DNA of 64,000 nucleotides, from positions 1 through 64,000 of the forward strand of contig JAGAIY010000020.1 of assembly GCA_017626355.1 (NCBI GenBank), in the 5' to 3' direction. The notes below the pieces were generated by a model, which was given only the letters and a program-made list of their open reading frames with translations, had not been told where the DNA came from and ran no database searches. The translations under genes were made by a program, and so were the position numbers. Shown in pieces: positions 27,249 through 35,813 of this stretch. Position 1 is the first letter of the stretch; every line of letters begins with the position of its first letter. The stretch is from Bacteroidales bacterium. Lineage in GTDB: Bacteria; Bacteroidota; Bacteroidia; Bacteroidales; UBA932.

Positions 27249-30053
27249 ATGAAAAGAATGCTTTGTCTGCTGCTGACCGTCATCACATGCCTGACGGCGG
27301 TCGGACAGCGGATCCCGGATGATCCCGGCACTACAATCGGAAAGCTTGAAAACGGCCTGACCTACTATCTCCGCCACAACCCTGAAAACAAGGGTTGTGC
27401 GGATTTCTACATCATACACAACGTCGGAGCCCTTCAGGAAGAGGACAATCAGAACGGTCTGGCCCATTTCCTCGAGCACATGGCCTTCAACGGCACGGAA
27501 AGGTATCCTGACAAGACCATTCTCAACTTCCTTGAAAAGGACGGAGTCCGTTTCGGATACAATGTAAACGCCTATACTTCCAGGACAGAAACAGTCTATA
27601 ACATTTCGGCTGTGCCTCTCGTCAGAAAGACATTCGTGGACTCCGTGCTCTTCGTGCTTCACGACTGGTCATGCGCAATTTCATGCGAGCAGGATGCCCT
27701 TGATGCGGAAAGAGGTGTCATAAGCGAGGAGTGGAGACGCAAGGACGAGCCACGTGCCCTCATGGCCGAGCTTCAGAACAATCTTGTCTACAAGGGAGCG
27801 AAGCATACAGAGCGCAATGTCGTAGGCACTCTCGACATCATCAACGGATTCGAGCGTCAGGAGATCCTGGACTTCTATCACAAATGGTACCGACCTGACC
27901 TTCAGGCTATTGCCGTAGTGGGAGACATCGATGTGGAAGATATGGAGAAGCGTGTGGCAGACATATTCTCGAAGATTCCGGCCCAGAAGAACCCCGCACA
28001 GAAGGAAACATATGCCGTACCTGTGCTGGAAGAACCGCTTTTCGAGAACATGCTTCACCCGATGGTCAAGGTCAACACCTTGAAGATCATACACAAGCAG
28101 CCTTTCCCGGCAAGGGAGGAAAGAGGCGGCATGGGCTTCTACAAGGACATGGCCCTGCGCTACATCGCCACAGAGATAATCAAGGAACGCTTCAACAGGG
28201 AAACGGAAAAGGACGGATGCCCGGCAAAGCATATAGCCGTGGTGACGAACAAGGCTTCTTCCGACTTCTACACCACCATGTTCACCATTTCGCCTAAGAG
28301 CGAAGCCCTGCAGGAAGAGGTTCTCGAGCTGCACGCAAGGGAACTCAAGAGGGTGCTTGACCATGGCTTTTCGGATGACGAGCTTCAGGCGGCAAAGTTC
28401 CAGGCAGGCAGAAAGGTGAACAACGGAGCGATGGAAACAGTCAGGAACGGGGACTGGATCAAGTCATGCATCGAGCATTTCCTTCGTGGTGAGGCACTTA
28501 TAAGCCCTGCCGAGAAGAAGGAGATACAGGCTGTGATGGTCGCAGAGGCCACTGCCGGAGAGGTTTCCGAATACATCCGCAAGATGTTCGCTGACTGCGA
28601 AAAGATATATTCCTATACCATAGATCAGGACAAGGCGGACATCCTTCCGTCCGAAGCGAGGATGAAGGAGATACTTGCTCAGGTGGAGGCCACACCGGTC
28701 CCTCCTTCATATCCTGAATTCCAGAAGATCGACCTTGACGTGACTTATCCGACTGTTTTCGCAATGAGCACCGCACCGTCGGACACAGCTTCATACATGC
28801 AGAAGCATAGCTTCCCGAACGGAGCTCAGGTCAGCCGTTTCAAGGTCGGACAGGTGAGGGCCAGCAACCATATGGTCATCAAGGCCGTATTCGACACCGG
28901 CTTCAGGACCCTTCCGCAGGACAGAATGGAAAGTGCAAGGGCGGCAGCCGCCTACATCACAAGATATTCAGGCTTCAGGAATTACAGCCGCAAGGAACTT
29001 AAGGACAGTCCCGAGACAGGCAACATCAACATGATGATGGAAATCGAAAGGGACGAGTCCACGATAACCTTGACATGCGGAAAGGATGATGCATTCAAGG
29101 CCATCAACATGCTGTATCTGACCCTTACGGAGCCATACTTCGACACTGAAAGGAACCTCGAGCGATTCAAGACCTCCCAGGTCAGGACTCTGGAAAAGGA
29201 AAGGTCGGACAGGAGCATATACAACGAGGAGAACCGCAGGATAAGGTACTGCGACAGTCCGTGGAGACGTGAAGTGACTGCAGAGCATTTCAAAGCCATA
29301 GACATGGATCTGGTGAAGGAAGTCTTCGACCGCAGCTTCGGCGACGCAGGCAGGATGACCCTTTATGTCTGCGACGATCTGGGTATGAAAGAATGTTCGC
29401 ATCTCTACAATATGGCAGCCTCCCTACCTGCCGCCGAAGACAGGTTCTCCGGCAAGGAAGAGAAACTGCCGTCATGGCCTCAGTATCGCGGAAGGCGCCA
29501 TCATGTCAGGAAACATGCCCTCAGGACAGTTCCGAAAAGCGAAGTCAGCCTGAGCTACAAATTCGACATAAGACTGAAGGATGAAGAGTACGTCATCTTC
29601 GACATCCTGGATTATATCATGGATGCCCGCTGCATGAACCAGATCAGGGAAGCAAGAGGTGGCACCTACTCCGTAACCTTCTCCACTGAAGTCTTCCCGT
29701 CAGGAAAGATTGCGGAATCCACTATAGCTTTCCAGACAAGGCCGGAAATGAAGGATATCCTTGTGGAAGATGCCGGAAGACTGATGGAGGAAATGGCCTC
29801 GGAAGGCCCTACTGAAGCGGAATTCGAAAATGCCTGCAGATATCTCGCCAAGAGGCATCAGGAACAGAACGAGAGGTTCAAGGACAACCTCACCAGGAAG
29901 CTTGAGAGCCACATGATGAAGGAACGCTACGGCATCGACCATCAGTCCGAATATCTTCGCCTTTTGGAAAAGACCAGCCGCAAGGACATCCGCAGAATGG
30001 CCCGCAGGATAACCAAAGGCGACAGCCTCCTGTCGGTCTACACAGAGAAATGA
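27249..30053 (+). CDS. M16-family metalloprotease, secreted
   Basis: A 934-residue protein with a signal peptide (about 1-20) and two M16 halves. The first carries the inverted zinc motif HFLEH (His73, Glu76, His77) and the downstream Glu in ALDAERGVISEEWR. The second half (about 500-934) is the inactive clamshell partner, with DFILDYIMDAR-like and GGTYSVTFSTEV segments. The two halves enclose peptides of limited length. Family relatives in Bacteroidota degrade peptides in the periplasm. It is the last gene of the operon and is followed by the hairpin at 30132. Confidence 0.92.
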   Translation: MKRMLCLLLTVITCLTAVGQRIPDDPGTTIGKLENGLTYYLRHNPENKGCADFYIIHNVGALQEEDNQNGLAHFLEHMAFNGTERYPDKTILNFLEKDGVRFGYNVNAYTSRTETVYNISAVPLVRKTFVDSVLFVLHDWSCAISCEQDALDAERGVISEEWRRKDEPRALMAELQNNLVYKGAKHTERNVVGTLDIINGFERQEILDFYHKWYRPDLQAIAVVGDIDVEDMEKRVADIFSKIPAQKNPAQKETYAVPVLEEPLFENMLHPMVKVNTLKIIHKQPFPAREERGGMGFYKDMALRYIATEIIKERFNRETEKDGCPAKHIAVVTNKASSDFYTTMFTISPKSEALQEEVLELHARELKRVLDHGFSDDELQAAKFQAGRKVNNGAMETVRNGDWIKSCIEHFLRGEALISPAEKKEIQAVMVAEATAGEVSEYIRKMFADCEKIYSYTIDQDKADILPSEARMKEILAQVEATPVPPSYPEFQKIDLDVTYPTVFAMSTAPSDTASYMQKHSFPNGAQVSRFKVGQVRASNHMVIKAVFDTGFRTLPQDRMESARAAAAYITRYSGFRNYSRKELKDSPETGNINMMMEIERDESTITLTCGKDDAFKAINMLYLTLTEPYFDTERNLERFKTSQVRTLEKERSDRSIYNEENRRIRYCDSPWRREVTAEHFKAIDMDLVKEVFDRSFGDAGRMTLYVCDDLGMKECSHLYNMAASLPAAEDRFSGKEEKLPSWPQYRGRRHHVRKHALRTVPKSEVSLSYKFDIRLKDEEYVIFDILDYIMDARCMNQIREARGGTYSVTFSTEVFPSGKIAESTIAFQTRPEMKDILVEDAGRLMEEMASEGPTEAEFENACRYLAKRHQEQNERFKDNLTRKLESHMMKERYGIDHQSEYLRLLEKTSRKDIRRMARRITKGDSLLSVYTEK

Positions 30054-30131
30054 TTCTGTAGGGTTCATCGGTTCCGCAGATTTCGCACGGGCCATGCACA
30101 GCCAACTAACTATCTATCAATATCTTACAAC

Positions 30132-30163
30132 TTTACGGGTGCACCTCGCGGCGCACCCGTAAA
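30132..30163 (+). terminator. Operon terminator after M16 peptidase
   Basis: TTTACGGGTGC (30132-30142) pairs with GCACCCGTAAA (30153-30163), an 11-bp perfect stem. No strong T-run follows, but the next gene is convergent, so it may serve both directions. Confidence 0.7.
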
Positions 30164-30189
30164 TCGTTAAACGCCTATCACTCAATGCG

Positions 30190-31080
30190 TTATCGTTCCA
30201 GAATATCTTCCGGAGTGATGCTTTCCATCAAGGTGAAACCGAACCATTTCTTGCCAAGGTCTTTTATTGAAGCTCCTATGAGATAGACATCATCGTCAAT
30301 TATCAGGAACCTGTCGTGGGACCGTTTGAAGATGTTTATCTCAATCGGGCGGTATTGGGCATTATGCTTATCGATATCCAGCTCCAGTTCCTTCGTCATT
30401 CTTGAAGTATGAACTATGGCTGCGACACCCACTTTCCTCTTGTCCAGAAGTGTCAGAACCGTATCGTCTATATAATTGTCAATCAGAACGATCCGCCTTT
30501 CAGCTTTGCGAATAAGATCTGCCACGAATGTATAAGCATCATATACCTGCCCGTCGTAGAAAATGCCTTGGGCGGGAAGATGGTCGTTAGTTTCAATCTT
30601 GTCAAATATATAATCAAGCCTATTATTGATATCTGTTACCGCTTTCTGAGTTTCTATCTGATGAAATTCCAGCAACTCGATTTTGTTCAACAGACTTGAT
30701 TCTTTCCTGAATGTCTTACGCATTGATGTAAACATCCTCATAATCTTGATATTAGCCTCAATTGCAGCCTCCGAACGAAGAACACTGCTCAACATGGCAA
30801 TACCGTTTTCAGTAAAAGCATATGGTAGTTTTCTATTGCCTCCCCAGTTTGATGTCGCAAATTGCGACATCAAATTGGAATCATACAGATATTGTGACTC
30901 TTCTTCCTTTGTAAGTTGAAACATAAAGTCATCTGGAAATCGTTCAATATTTCTCTTTACCTGTTCATTCAGTCTCCTTGTTTCAACAGAATAGAGTTCT
31001 GCAAGATCACGGTCAATCATTACCCATGTACCTCGGATAAAATGTATTTTAGGCAATAGCAGTTCGTTTGTAATTTCCAT
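30190..31080 (-). CDS. ORF6N-domain protein with PLD-like C-terminus
   Basis: A 296-residue protein. The N-terminal ORF6N domain (about 8-95) has IHFIRGTWVMIDRDLAELY, LNEQVKRNIERFPDDFMF and LPYAFTENGIAMLSSVL. A coiled-coil part (about 115-165) follows. A C-terminal domain (about 175-296) has YIDDTVLTLL and then HDRFLIID, which is an H-x-R-x4-D form of the phospholipase-D HKD motif, with IGASIKDLGKKW after it. ORF6N is known from phage and mobile-element proteins, but here the gene stands alone. Base use is visibly more AT-rich than in its neighbours, which fits acquisition by transfer. Confidence 0.82.
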   Translation of the reverse strand: MEITNELLLPKIHFIRGTWVMIDRDLAELYSVETRRLNEQVKRNIERFPDDFMFQLTKEEESQYLYDSNLMSQFATSNWGGNRKLPYAFTENGIAMLSSVLRSEAAIEANIKIMRMFTSMRKTFRKESSLLNKIELLEFHQIETQKAVTDINNRLDYIFDKIETNDHLPAQGIFYDGQVYDAYTFVADLIRKAERRIVLIDNYIDDTVLTLLDKRKVGVAAIVHTSRMTKELELDIDKHNAQYRPIEINIFKRSHDRFLIIDDDVYLIGASIKDLGKKWFGFTLMESITPEDILER

Positions 31081-31430
31081 AACAGATCATTTTCCTATGA
31101 TAATATTTTGTTCATCCTGCAAAATTGATGAAGAATATCCGTGTAATAAAAAAGTATACGGCTATTTGCCGAAATCTGCCCTACAGACACCTACAGGGTC
31201 ATTCCTGTCAATGAAATTTGTTTCAGAATGCTGCATTTTTGAACAAATTTTTCTTCAGCGATACCATGAATGTTGAAAACAGTTTCAGTATCCGTCATAT
31301 CATAGTCATTACATAAGCACGACCTTGATGATTCAGTATTGAAGGAAAGGGGCATGTAAATTTGAATAAGCCGAGAGAAATGATTATCTTCGTGCCAAAT
31401 GTGCTTTTTGCAAATCAATCAAATTTATAT
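31081..31430. other. AT-rich intergenic region between divergent genes
   Basis: About 350 bases between the ORF6N gene and the NosR-like gene. Apart from the promoter at 31361-31392 it holds only short dyads such as TGAAA-TTTG-TTTCA near 31208. No coding frame with supporting features is seen, and no ORF6N promoter could be recognised. Confidence 0.6.
31361..31392 (+). promoter_or_regulatory. Promoter of the NosR-like/S46 operon
   Basis: TTTG (31361-31364) and TATCTTCG (31385-31392, one mismatch to TAnnTTTG) are spaced by 20 bases. The predicted start point near 31399 is downstream of an earlier in-frame codon (31362), which supports ATG 31431 as the start. Confidence 0.6.
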
Positions 31431-33452
31431 ATGGCAAAGAAATCAACTATCGTAAAGAACTGGCCTAAGTACCTGCTCCAGTGGGGCGTGCTTCTGGCTC
31501 TTATCGTATTCATTACAGGGCTTATCCCGAGTGAGGAAGCTGCGGACCCTGAGAAATACTGTCCTATGGGAGGTCTTCAGGCTCTTGCCACATATCTGGC
31601 GAACAACAGCCTTCCTTGCAGCATGTCCATGATCCAGATTGCTATGGGTATCGCTCTGGTAGCTGCCGTGGTGCTGTTCAGCAAGCTGTTCTGCGCATAC
31701 ATCTGCCCTGTGGGCACTGTTCAGGACCTTCTCAGCAAGGCCCGTAAGGCAATGCATATCAAAGGTATCAGAATCATGAACGGATCGGTGGCTGACAAGG
31801 CCCTGCGAATCGTAAAGTACGCTCTTGTGTTCTGGATCTTCTACATGACGGTCAATGCAAGCGAGCTCTTCTGCAAGAACCTCGACCCTTACTATGCTAT
31901 AGCTACCGGATTCAAGGGAGAGATAACACTTTGGATGTCAATAGTTTCCATCAGCGTAATAGTACTTGGAAGCTTCTTCATCGACATGTTCTGGTGCCGC
32001 TATCTCTGTCCGCTCGGAGCCATTTCAAATTCATTGAAGTTCTGGGTATGGATCGGCGTCCTCTTCGGAGTCTATGTTGCAGCCGGCGCTGTAGGAGCCG
32101 ATATTCCTTGGGCTGTGCTTCTGGGTGCATTCTGCATCCTGGGCTACCTTCTCGAGGTCTTCCATGCAAAACCTAAGCTCCAGATCCTCCATGTTACAAA
32201 GGACGACGCGCTCTGCAACAACTGCGGACTCTGCACAAAGAAATGTCCATACGGCATTGATGTCAAGTCATGCCACAGCGGAAAGCTCAACCATGTGGAC
32301 TGTACCCTCTGCGGAGAGTGTGTGGCCGCTTGTTCGACCCGTGCACTCAACATAGGAGTCTGCAAGGCATCCAAGAACAAGGTATGGAACTATGTTCCGG
32401 CTGTCCTTACAATCGTCCTCATAGCCTTCGGAATCTGGGCAGGCGGCAAGTTCGAGCTCCCTACCATCGACATGACATGGGGCATAGAGAATGTTGCCGA
32501 GGACGGAACAGTCACACAGCTCGTCGATCCGGACAAGCTCGAAATGACCACCATCGAAGGTCTCCGTTCTGTGAAATGCTATGGTAGTTCGATGGCGTTC
32601 AAGGCCAAGCTCGAAAAGATTCCGGGAGTACACGGAGTGAAGGTATATGTCAGAAGACATGCAGCCGACATCACATATGACCCTGCCAAGACAAATCACG
32701 ACAAGATCCAGGAGGCGATCTATGTTCCTTCGAAGTTCCGCGTAGCTACCCCTGACCCTGCGGCAACCGGAAAGCTCAAGGTGGTGACCATCCGTACCGA
32801 AGGAATGTACGACAAGATGGACATCAACTATCTCGGTCTCCAGATGAGGAATACAGGCAAGAAGATCTATGGTCTTGAAACTGAGTTCGCCTGCCCTCTC
32901 ATCGTACGCGTCTACATGGATCCTTCAGAGAACCTTGACGAGGACTGGTTCGAGGATGTTGTCGAGATGGAGGTTCTCAACATGCCTGTACACGGCGGCG
33001 GAAGCAAGGAAATCGAGGTTGACTATGAGTTCGTCAAGCTCGAAGACGAGGTCGGAGAGATCGGGACTGAAGAGTTCATCAGGAAGATGTTCTCGCCTTT
33101 CAAGGCTCAGTTCAAGCAGCGTGTGGAGGAGAATGCCGGCAAGGAGCAGTTCGTATATGAAATAGCTGATCCGAACTATGAGAAGCCTATCATTCTCCGC
33201 AACATGCCGTTCCTGAGCAATCATCTTTCAAAGCACGACGGTGTGATAGGAATATATCTCAACCTCAACCATGAACTTGTTCCTGCCATCCAGATCCGTT
33301 ATGCAGAGCCGATGACTGCTGACAAGCTCTGGGAGCTGATGACTATGGAGACATGGACAATCACCTATAAGAAAGACGATGTAAGGGAGGAAGGAGCCAA
33401 GATCGGCTTCAAGACTCCTGGCGTCGTACGCCCTTATGCTGTAGCTGAATAA
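31431..33452 (+). CDS. NosR/NirI-like polyferredoxin membrane protein with extended C-terminus
   Basis: A 673-residue protein. Six or so membrane helices lie in the first about 320 residues, with FCAYICPVG and FWCRYLCPLG motifs between them. A double 4Fe-4S ferredoxin unit (CNNCGLCTKKCPYG and CTLCGECVAAC) follows at about 260-305, then another helix. The C-terminal about 300 residues hold a heavy-metal-associated-like fold (TTIEGLRSVKCYGSSMAF, one Cys only) and acidic beta segments. The front is the NosR/NapH-type electron-transfer module, which passes electrons between quinol and periplasmic partners. The tail does not match NosR. The stop is two bases before the S46 gene. Confidence 0.82.
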   Translation: MAKKSTIVKNWPKYLLQWGVLLALIVFITGLIPSEEAADPEKYCPMGGLQALATYLANNSLPCSMSMIQIAMGIALVAAVVLFSKLFCAYICPVGTVQDLLSKARKAMHIKGIRIMNGSVADKALRIVKYALVFWIFYMTVNASELFCKNLDPYYAIATGFKGEITLWMSIVSISVIVLGSFFIDMFWCRYLCPLGAISNSLKFWVWIGVLFGVYVAAGAVGADIPWAVLLGAFCILGYLLEVFHAKPKLQILHVTKDDALCNNCGLCTKKCPYGIDVKSCHSGKLNHVDCTLCGECVAACSTRALNIGVCKASKNKVWNYVPAVLTIVLIAFGIWAGGKFELPTIDMTWGIENVAEDGTVTQLVDPDKLEMTTIEGLRSVKCYGSSMAFKAKLEKIPGVHGVKVYVRRHAADITYDPAKTNHDKIQEAIYVPSKFRVATPDPAATGKLKVVTIRTEGMYDKMDINYLGLQMRNTGKKIYGLETEFACPLIVRVYMDPSENLDEDWFEDVVEMEVLNMPVHGGGSKEIEVDYEFVKLEDEVGEIGTEEFIRKMFSPFKAQFKQRVEENAGKEQFVYEIADPNYEKPIILRNMPFLSNHLSKHDGVIGIYLNLNHELVPAIQIRYAEPMTADKLWELMTMETWTITYKKDDVREEGAKIGFKTPGVVRPYAVAE

Positions 33453-33454
33453 CG

Positions 33455-35716
33455 ATGAAGACAGCAAGATATATAGGAATATGCCTTCTGGCCGCCGTTC
33501 TTGGCAGCTGGAAGGCTTCTGCTGATGAGGGAATGTGGCTTATCCACACGATCAATGCAGCCCTCGAAAAGAAGATGCAGGAGCGCGGACTCGAACTTTC
33601 CGCCGGTGAGATATATAATGCCGATGCTCCCGGAGCCGGAGTTGCGGACGCCATTGTATCAATGGAGTTCGGATGTACCGGAAGCATGATTTCGGAGAAC
33701 GGCCTTCTCATCACCAACCATCACTGCGCATATGGCGATGTACACGCCCTCAGCACCCCTGAGCACAATTACCTCGAAGAGGGATTCTGGGCTATGAGGT
33801 CCGACGAGGAGATCAACATCAAGGACAAGAGCGTATGGTTCCTGAAAAAGGTGATCGACGTGACAGAAGAGGTGGAGGAGCTTAAGAGACAGCATGAGGC
33901 CGAGGGCAAGGTGCTGGGTTCGCGCAAGCTCAGCTACGTCATGGAAAGGAAATATGCGAAAGACACCGACCTTGAGCCTTGGTTCGCCTCGATGTGGAGC
34001 GGTTCAAAATACTATATCGCTCTGTATAAGGTATATAAGGACGTGCGTCTGGTAGCTGCCCCTCCTGTGTCATCAGCCGCTTTCGGCGGAGATATCGACA
34101 ATTGGGAATGGCCGCAGCATAAATGCGACTTCGCAATGTACCGTGTCTATACCGCACCGGACGGATCTCCTGCCGAATATTCCAAGGAAAATGTGCCTTA
34201 CAGACCTGAGCGCATCCTTCCGATCTCACTTGACGGATACAAGGAAGGAGACTACACCATGATACTCGGATACCCCGGAAGGACGAACCGATACAGCACC
34301 TCGTTCGAGACCCGTTTCAATGAGACACTCAAGCTTCCTATCAGCAACGGCCTGAGAGGCAAGCAGATGGATATAATCAACGGGTGGATGAACCAGGATC
34401 CGGACATCAGACTCAAGTATTCCGACTATTTCTTCAGCCTCAGCAATGTCCAGGAGCTCTACAGCGGAGAGGTTCTCTGCTACGGAAGGTTCAATGTAGC
34501 CGACCGCAAGGCTGAGCTGGAAAAGGAACTTCAGGAATGGATAGACGCTTCTCCTGAGCGCAAGAGCCGATGGGGAGACCTGCTTCCTCGTCTGGAAAAA
34601 GCCTATACTGATGTCCGTGATGCCGAAAGGAACATAGGATACTACCGTGAGACCCTCATCAGAGGAACACGCCTTACAAGAATAATAGGAAAGACAAGAC
34701 AGTACCGCGACCAGGTTCTGAAGATCAACAAGATCAAGCCGACCAAAAAGGCTGAAATGGTGAACGGAGCGCTCACGCCGACCAAAGGCCCGTCAGAGGC
34801 AGAAGTCAAATGCTTCAACACCTTCCTCTTCAAGGGCAAGGATATCCCTTCTGTGACGGAAGGTCTGCTCAAGGAGTATCAGAATATCGACCTGAGGGTC
34901 GAAAAGGATCTTTTCCGCTTCTGCGTGGAGAGTTTTCTTGAAAATGTGGATTCCGACATGATCGGAGCATTCCATAAGGAGCTTCTTGACAGATACGGCA
35001 GGGATTATGATGCCATCGCCGGATATCTCTGGGACAACAGCTTCCTTACCGACATGACCAGACTCAACACCTTCCTTGACACTGAACATACTGTGTCGGA
35101 GTACCTTGCGGATCCGTTCTTCCGCTTCTTCGACGATGTGGAGATACTCACATTCAACAACAGGATCCAGGAAGCAGAAGGTGAAAACGACAGGACCGAA
35201 CTTGACAGGGAATTCGTACACGCCATCTACCAGATGAGAGAGGATAAAGGCATACCGCAGTATCCTGATGCAAACTCAACCATGCGTATAACCTACGGTA
35301 CAGTAAGACCGGTGGAGCCATACGACGGAGTCTTCTGTGACTGGAAGAGTACAGCAAAGGGCATGATCGAGAAATATGATCCTGCATCTTATGAATTCAA
35401 TCTCAGCGACAGGCAGTACCTCCTCTACAAACAGGGAGACTGGGGACGCTGGGGATGTGGCCCTGACGGAAAGACAATGTATGTCAACTTCCTCACAGAC
35501 AATGACATAACCGGAGGTAACTCAGGTAGCCCGGTTCTCAATTCAAAGGGAGAACTCATCGGACTTGCCTTCGACGGCAACAAGGAGTCTCTCGCAAACG
35601 ACATGATGTGCGTGGACGGCTACAACATGTGCGTATGCGTAGACATCCGCTATATCCTGTGGACTCTCGACCGCTATGCCGGCATGACCCGCATCATCGA
35701 AGAGCTGGGATTATAA
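33455..35716 (+). CDS. S46-family dipeptidyl peptidase
   Basis: A 753-residue protein (family about 700-720) with a signal peptide (about 1-23, ending ASA). It has the S46 catalytic triad: His in TNHHCAYGD (about 89), Asp in DIDNWEWPQH, and Ser in GGNSGSPV. Eighteen residues after the first Ser the sequence has Gly (FDGN). The Arg known at that position in DPP11 is absent, which argues against acidic-residue specificity and for a DPP7-like preference. It releases dipeptides from peptide N-termini in the periplasm. Downstream of the Ser it diverges from classical DPP7 (MMCVDGYNMCVCVDIRYI). Confidence 0.9.
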   Translation: MKTARYIGICLLAAVLGSWKASADEGMWLIHTINAALEKKMQERGLELSAGEIYNADAPGAGVADAIVSMEFGCTGSMISENGLLITNHHCAYGDVHALSTPEHNYLEEGFWAMRSDEEINIKDKSVWFLKKVIDVTEEVEELKRQHEAEGKVLGSRKLSYVMERKYAKDTDLEPWFASMWSGSKYYIALYKVYKDVRLVAAPPVSSAAFGGDIDNWEWPQHKCDFAMYRVYTAPDGSPAEYSKENVPYRPERILPISLDGYKEGDYTMILGYPGRTNRYSTSFETRFNETLKLPISNGLRGKQMDIINGWMNQDPDIRLKYSDYFFSLSNVQELYSGEVLCYGRFNVADRKAELEKELQEWIDASPERKSRWGDLLPRLEKAYTDVRDAERNIGYYRETLIRGTRLTRIIGKTRQYRDQVLKINKIKPTKKAEMVNGALTPTKGPSEAEVKCFNTFLFKGKDIPSVTEGLLKEYQNIDLRVEKDLFRFCVESFLENVDSDMIGAFHKELLDRYGRDYDAIAGYLWDNSFLTDMTRLNTFLDTEHTVSEYLADPFFRFFDDVEILTFNNRIQEAEGENDRTELDREFVHAIYQMREDKGIPQYPDANSTMRITYGTVRPVEPYDGVFCDWKSTAKGMIEKYDPASYEFNLSDRQYLLYKQGDWGRWGCGPDGKTMYVNFLTDNDITGGNSGSPVLNSKGELIGLAFDGNKESLANDMMCVDGYNMCVCVDIRYILWTLDRYAGMTRIIEELGL

Positions 35717-35752
35717 GCCCGACACCTAAAAACCTGGCATCCAGGCACATGC

Positions 35753-35790
35753 ACAAACTCGGGTGTTCCCTGCGGAACACCCGAGTTTGT
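35753..35790. terminator. Strong bidirectional terminator
   Basis: A 17-bp perfect stem (35753-35769 with 35774-35790, core CTCGGGTGTTCC) and a CTGC loop. It lies between the convergent S46 and clpB genes. Confidence 0.85.
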
Positions 35791-35813
35791 GTAATATATT
35801 GTGCTGCAACGGA

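Noticed and set aside
31191..31418. 75-codon minus-strand frame in the AT-rich gap
   Set aside because: No family resemblance and no promoter. It overlaps the plus-strand promoter at 31361.
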